From Rugalucina vietnamica (taxonomy: Eukaryota > Mollusca > Bivalvia > Lucinida > Lucinidae), in NCBI GenBank assembly GCA_964017185.1, contig OZ024874.1:18409957-18473956 (forward strand): DNA of 64,000 bases. Reading direction: 5' to 3'. Below, piece by piece: positions 58,112 through 64,000 of this stretch (position 1 is its first letter; each line of letters starts with the position of its first letter). Under the pieces are notes generated by a model. The model did no database searches, was not told the origin of the DNA, and saw nothing but the letters and a program-made list of their open reading frames with translations. The translations under genes and the position numbers were made by a program.

Positions 58112-59489
58112 TTTAAGTTTTCATAGACTTATAATGGGATTAGTGAAAATTAGCTATTTTTTGAAAACTAATGCAGCCTGGGATCTGAAAAGTGGTAGAT
58201 GCAAACAACTAATGGATTAGATGAAGGTATATGATTAATTTAGGTCAAGGTCATCTCTTGACCTTGGCCGGTCTGTCGTCCATACACACTTTTCGAAGAT
58301 TTTTTTCTCTGAAACCACTTGGCCAATCAAAGCCAAATTTTATATGAAGCATCTGTAGGAAGTGGGAGCCAATGTGTATATAAGTAATCCAGGTCACATG
58401 ACCAAGATGGCCGCCATGCCCATATATGGTAAAAACCCTTAAAATATCTTTTTCTCCAGAACCGGTGAACCGATTTCAACGAAACTTTGCATGAAGTATG
58501 GATGACTCAAGTACTACAATGTATATATAAATCATGACCGTGTGGTGACCTTGACATATTTTATGGCAAGGTCAACATTGGTCGTCAATGCATTTGAATG
58601 GGGAAAACTTTTAAAGTGTCATTTTAAGTGAAAGTCTTGCAGGAAATGGGCAGTAGGACTGAATTTTAATAATTTTTTTAAAAAAATGGACCCCAGGGGC
58701 TCATCTGATTTTAAAATGTTATTTGAAGGGGAAAATCAGCAGGAAATTGGCAAATGGACAGAATATTGATTATTCTGAAAAAAGAAAATGGCCCAAGGGC
58801 TTCATCTGCCCCTGCACTGGTGTTAAATACCATAATATTCAGATATGTTCATTCGTATATGAAGCAGATCTCAGGTGAGCGTTTACAGGACCATTGGTCC
58901 TCTGGTTTTTATTTGTGACACCACCAACTAGCGCATTCCCTGAAGAATCTTTTTTCAAATCGTGACACATACTGCTTTATTAACGTCACATTGCATTTGA
59001 TAAACATTGATTTCAAAACGCGTCGGTATTTCCACTCTCTTTATGGTAATTCAGATCTTTGAAAATGCTCCCAAAGCCCGTTTCCCGTATGCTGTGTCCC
59101 ATCTACAGTCTGTCTCAGTGTGAATGATGTAATATCGATCAATAAAAGCCGATTACAGGAATTGTCGCTTCAAAGCGAATCTAGATCTTACAGATTTGAT
59201 CAGTAATGCATTTAATATTGTCATAATATTGACAGTGGCGTCGGAATCTCTTTGAACTTATGTAAAACATGTAGGATAGAAAAGTATATTTTGTGTGAAT
59301 GGCTGTTAAAGGCAAAATGCTTGAAATCAAATTCATTATACAATGCTTACTTGAAATCAGAAAAGAGTTTGATTCGAAATTTCGCATTTGGAAAAATAAA
59401 GTCGCTGGCTTTTTTCACTGTTACAGAGCGGTTGATAATAATTTTGTTTTGGCTTCAGAGATCACACAGTTTTTACTCTTAATTTGTTT

Positions 59490-59565
59490 GTTTGTTTGAA
59501 TTATCGATGTTTTAGTCCCAGTCAACAGCTAAGGTCATGTCGGGACGTTGCCTCCATTTTATGGG
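59490..59565 (-). repeat. SINE 3' fragment
   Basis: Same fragment as 44,910-44,995 in C1 but in the opposite orientation: GTTTGTTTGTTTG then TAGTCCCAGTCAAC and CATGTCGGGACG. Confidence 0.7.
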
Positions 59566-60175
59566 ACTTTTACCCCAAATGAGGATGTCACGACATCCAA
59601 CAAGTGATCAAATAAGCCACAAGAAGGCTTATACGTATGGATGGTTTGAATTGAACCACGTTTTCTGGACAGGCTCAGACCAGATCGGTTAACAGTAATC
59701 AGATCACTTAGCAGTGTATAAGCATTGCCAGGAGACACAAGCAGCCCATCTATTTATTTAGGTCCCAATGGGCAAGGACCCACCGACCCTCTTTCATGAC
59801 TGTCAGTTACCTGGTTTGTTTTGGTCGGAACCCTAGTAAACAGGTCTTCTAGAACCTTTGCTTCCCATGAACGGTCCCATTTACTACTTCATGTCTGCGT
59901 TATCCCATTATTGCAATCGGGTGATATATGACCGATTGTTGAGGTCGTCAATGACTTCTTTGAACACTTCTTTCCGTATTTAGATGAAAATTCGCTTATA
60001 CAAAAACAAACTTATAAGTGAAGAGGGTCTGGAAAAATCCAGACAAAAAGCCATCAAAAACATAAAGGTGATCAACAATGTCCCGAAAGATAGCCATCAA
60101 GCTTACTTGCGCTAGGCTAAATTTAAATCTTTCATACATTTTAAATCAATATTGAAATTGATATTAAAACGAGGG

Positions 60176-60390
60176 GTATTTTGTTTGTTTGTTTGTGTTG
60201 AGGATTAATGTCCCAGTCAACAATTTTTCAGTCATGTCGGGACGGAGCAAGCGCTTCCTCGGTTTAACCAGTACTGTAGGGAGTTAATGTGTCTTGCTCA
60301 AGGACACAAAACGGTGACGCCTGTGGGGATCGAACCCAGGACCTCTCGATTCGGGGTCCGACGCTCTACCACTACGCCACCGCGCTCCCT
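60176..60390 (-). mobile_element. tRNA-derived SINE with (CAAA)n tail, minus strand
   Basis: On the minus strand: head GGGAGCGCGGTGGCG, A-box TGGCGTAGTGG (60,369-60,379), B-box GGTTCGATCCC (60,326-60,336), body with CATGACTGAAAAATTGTTG, tail (CAAA)n. Flanked by ~14-bp duplications beginning TAAAACGAGGG (60,165 and 60,390). C1 has the empty site at about 45,870. A 79-codon plus-strand frame here is SINE translation. Confidence 0.88.
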
Positions 60391-62381
60391 AAAACGAGGG
60401 ATATAGCAAAGCTCAGCATAACTACCACATTAGAACTGCGAGTAAGAATGTTTGGAATGTTTTGTCCAGTTTTAATCACCAAACTGCACCCTCTGTGTTT
60501 TGCTGTGTGTGTATTTCTCTGCATATGACGATACAAAATCCATCACTACTTAAATTTGAAGATTATTGTCTTTTGCCCTCTGTTCTCGACAAAGAAGACC
60601 AAAACCTGGCTTTTCACACGAATCAAAGCGATTTCATATGTTAGGAACTGCTCTATGTTTTTACATTATTATTATTATTGCCTCTGACGTTTAGTCAACA
60701 CTCCTGGAATGTCTCTTGTGAAAGCTTTTCATTGCAAATACAGAACATAAACGTGCAATTCACAATTTATCAAACTGGGCCATGTAATCAATCGGTAATC
60801 TAAATAAGACGAGACAGTCGGACTTCAAGCCATGGTGTATATTTAGATCAACATGGAATTTCGCGCAAAGACCAGTACCGTCACCACATGGGGAAAGCGA
60901 ACAAAGATAATGACGATAATGTCAGCTGCCAAGGACATTCCGAGTCTTTATACCCATAGCCCTAATAGCTGAATATATCGCCGACGGCTAATGCTAAAAT
61001 GGGTTGCTTCCTTTCTGTTTTATCCTGGTTAATCAAAGTTGTCATAGATTGATTGGAACACCACTGATCTGTTTAATCGGCCCATATATGTTGATTACTG
61101 TAACTGTTTCTAAAAGTGGAAAATTCTAATCTGATCAACAAACTAGTATAATATTTCAAGTCTAATAGCCTCGAGTTCAGTGTTCGCTTTAATCAAATAT
61201 TTATAGACGCCAATGTCAACGGTTACGGACAGTTCTTGCACGTGAATAGACATAGTGATTTGAGACACAACATTGTTCCATATAAACATGATATTAAAGT
61301 GTCTTACTGATTTAGGACTGGGATGTGAAAGACCAAAATGGTGATAATTTAAATTGATATTTTAGTGTCGGTTTTTAGAATCTTAATGCGTATGGTAAAT
61401 GTAGATAATTGTTTTGACATGAAACATTGTCAGGTATTTAGTCACGGTAAAAGAGGATATAGGTCACGTGATCACAAATAGTCAACACAAAATAAAGCAT
61501 TGAACCACAATGACAATAACATACGACATTACTTTGGGGGAATTGGCGTTTGTTTGATTTTCTCCCTTCGGCAGATACTTAATGTCAGTTTTATTTATCA
61601 AATACCTGCATTGGACCTCAGACTTCTAAACTAGCTAATTATGCATCAGAAACTTGAGCATACTCGTCACATTGTGACTTAAAATTAAGCATGTAACACG
61701 TATGACGACATATTTCTTATGCCGCATTATTACAAGAAAGAACCATTTGTGTTGGTAGAGGTTACAGAATTATGTTTGTACACTGTATACTGATATACGT
61801 TTTATATGGGCATTAAGAAGTCATAGATTGTGTCAAGTTTGATGCAATAGCTAGATGTCTGATACTGAGGGGAAACCGTACCTACCAGTGAATATTGGAA
61901 TGACAAATCTAGTCCGAGAAACCCCATCATATGTCACGAGGACGCGACGTAAGTTGTAAGGGAACGAAAGACGTTCTACTTTACTATTATATAAAAGAAT
62001 CTGAGTGTAGTCTTCATGGCATCATATATAAGTACATGACTTTTTTTGTACGTATGCCGTATAAATCCTAAAATGGAGACGTGACATTTTAGTATAAACC
62101 GGATCAACAATACGTAGATCGTGTAGTATAGAGAGCTACTCCGGATCTTGTAAGCCTCATAAATCTTGACATTTTGATTTAGACATGACATCTGGTACTT
62201 TCCTTTAAGCTGATTTATATAAAAGCTCCAACTTGCCAAGAAACACTACCTCTTGGCACCGTAGGCATTCGTATTTATCCATTCGTTGTTCATAACTGGT
62301 TTACAGCTACTATTCCTGGCGGCAGGATATAGATAGTTTATTAGTTTGTAGCCTTAAACCGACACATAAGCGAAGCAAATC

Positions 62382-63238
62382 CTAGCTAACAAGAAACGTT
62401 TATGGAACGTTCACCTTTGGTTGTATGAAGGTTTGGGTGAACTTAACGTTCTTAGAATGTTATACCAACGTTCAACTTTGGTTATATGAACGTTTGGCTG
62501 AGCCTAACGTTTGAAGGACGTTTTACAAATATACATGCCGAAATCTGAAAATCAAATAGAGTTACTAAATGGGTTACTAAGGTAAAGATACAAGACCGCG
62601 ACATAACGACATGCGCAAATTTCATTTTTTGTATGATTTTCAATTGGTTCCATTACAACGTTAAAAAACGTTTTCGAAACGTTCGAAGCACATGGCGTGC
62701 CACGTGGAGGAAGCTTCTGGTATTTTCAAAACGCGAGAACAAAGGAAACTGCGATAAGGTAAATACAATTTTTTATTCAATGTTGCTCCGAACTAATGTG
62801 GGTTTAAGCTTTTTGTTTGCCATTTATGTTGTATCTAAATTACCTAGATGTAAAGGAAAATAAATCAACAGAATGAAACTTTGGCTGTAGTGATATTTTT
62901 GAAACGTCATGTGTTTTCGCAGCTATCAATATTTTGTGCTTTATGAGGCGGGTATTAGCCATAAAAAGCCATCGCCTGGTCGATCCAGAAAATATTATAC
63001 TAATCTCTATATAGTGTATAATTAAGGCATTGCAATTTTCATTAACATTAAGCGCCTCGAAGAGTTTCGAATTCATTTGTACAAGATACGTTATTGAAAT
63101 GTTTTAGAAACGTTCTGAAATAACGTTTCTCAAATTATATGTTTCAGGATCCCTACAGGTGTGATAGAAAAAGGTTATGAGCAGAAACTACGACACAAGG
63201 CTCTAGAGAATACCATTTGGTCATTTGGACCCTAAATG

Positions 63239-63270
<32 letters not shown>

Positions 63271-63721
63271 TATAAACATACAAAGTGTCCTTGTTTGTAT
63301 TGTTAAATGATGTTTTGGTATTACGTTTAACCTTCAAACAGGTTAAATCGTTAACGATAGAGATGCACAGCTCTCTTTGCAATATAAAATTTGTATTGTA
63401 GCCGGATAGAACAGTTTTGGATTTCCGATCCTCATGCAGCTCAGTTTGGGAGAGGTGGTGTTTTCCCTAGAATTAGGGGGACCAATCCTCATGACGAACT
63501 AGAGTTGAAGGGGTGGCGCAGAGGTTCAAAAACTATTCAACCGGCTACTATACGTTACCTTTAGGTCGTGGGAAAGTTTACAAAAAACGTTTTACCAAAA
63601 CGTTTAGAAATACTTTTTGGAAATTCCACAAAATCCCTAAAAAAACCCAAACTACCAAACGTTTTCAAAACCAAACTAAAACGTTCCAGCAACGTTTTAG
63701 AAACGTTTGTTTGTTAGCTGG
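62382..63721 (+). mobile_element. TIR element rich in AACGTT palindromes
   Basis: 1,340 bp present only in C3 (empty sites in C1 about 48,065 and C2 about 54,610). Ends CTAGCTAACAAGAAACGTT and, inverted, CCAGCTAACAAACAAACGTT. Subterminal regions are packed with AACGTT/AAACGTTT motifs at both ends (62,394-62,520 and 63,580-63,710). The 97-codon frame at 63,513-63,806, full of KRF repeats, is just translated AAACGTTTT. Non-autonomous DNA transposon of unassigned superfamily; the centre is unlike anything else here and includes an (AAT)n run. Confidence 0.8.
63237..63271 (+). repeat. (AAT)n microsatellite
   Basis: About 12 AAT/ATA units inside the TIR element. Confidence 0.95.
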
Positions 63722-64000
63722 ATTATTGCTGATTTACCTGGACTCAGAGCAGCCTGACCAAGCTCTTGTCCGCAACGTAAATCATAAAACACATTTTGTC
63801 GTTTAAAATGTTATTATTTTATGTCCGTGTCGTTGTATGTCGTGAGTTTTCATAAACCAGTGTCAACTGAACCGTATTATCTAACACTCGTAAACTGACA
63901 TGCGTCCGATATGTCAAGATACCAAAAAGTATGTACAGTTTAATTTGTTTTCGATGCATGAATCATAAAAATTATACACTTTAGCATGATTATGTATGTT

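Larger units (their letters stand above)
57227..58910 (-). repeat. Modular non-coding repeat R1, copy b (inverted)
   Basis: Inverse of 9,691-11,323 with the same ends and three modules. It interrupts unit C3, where C1 has no such insert, so it arrived after that duplication and its ends can be fixed by comparison with C1 at about 43,960-44,150. Frames at 57,366-57,581 (minus) and 57,930-58,220 (plus) are repeat translations. Confidence 0.85.
56840..64000 (+). repeat. Segmental unit C, copy C3 (runs off the window)
   Basis: Collinear with C1. Interrupted by R1b (57,227-58,910), a SINE (60,176-60,390) and a TIR element (62,382-63,721). The tail at 63,722-64,000 matches 48,090-48,480 and 54,640-55,060. 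No gene. Confidence 0.85.

Noticed and set aside
63513-63806. 97-codon basic protein with KRF/RFxN repeats
   Set aside because: The repeats are translated AAACGTTTT words of a transposon end, and the frame runs out of the element into unit C.

Overview
This is eukaryotic, AT-rich, repeat-dense animal DNA, most likely from a mollusc and probably a bivalve. The evidence is an intact macin-type antimicrobial peptide gene split by a spliceosomal intron, tRNA-derived SINEs with A/B boxes and target-site duplications, a Gmr1-type LTR retrotransposon, Penelope-like elements, and many hairpin MITEs. There are no bacterial operons and no rRNA. I cannot name the species.

Layout. 1-3.17 kb is non-coding, with two foldback repeats. 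3,175-9,659 is one LTR retrotransposon on the minus strand. Its 806-bp LTRs are nearly identical, and its pol order is protease, integrase, reverse transcriptase (Gmr1 type). Its coding part carries an in-frame amber codon, a damaged RT motif and a deleted RNase H core. 9,691-11,323 is a 1.6-kb non-coding repeat (called R1 here) with three internal modules, each holding an RFX/X-box-like palindrome; an inverted copy lies at 57,227-58,910. 11.3-13.95 kb holds MITEs and a degenerate minisatellite. 13.95-16.08 kb is the only confident host gene: a two-coding-exon, 106-residue, ten-cysteine macin that no single ORF reveals.

17.36-29.13 kb is a tandem pair of ~5.6-kb segmental duplicates (A and B), with weaker relatives at 29.5-30.0, 33.8-35.3 and 36.6 kb. 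38.1-40.7 kb has a SINE with target-site duplication and a 5'-truncated Penelope-like element (PLE). 43.1-48.9, 51.9-55.25 and 56.8-64.0 kb are three paralogous copies (C1, C2, C3) of a second segmental unit, with a relative of its first part at 31.1-32.5 kb. A large inverted repeat (48.95-51.52 against 55.39-56.31 kb) flanks C2, and a second PLE copy sits inside its left arm.

Because the segments are paralogous, many mobile elements can be compared with their own empty site elsewhere in the window. That gives exact boundaries for three PLE insertions, one SINE, one mariner-like element and several MITEs. Nearly all remaining short open frames are chance translations of these repeats.
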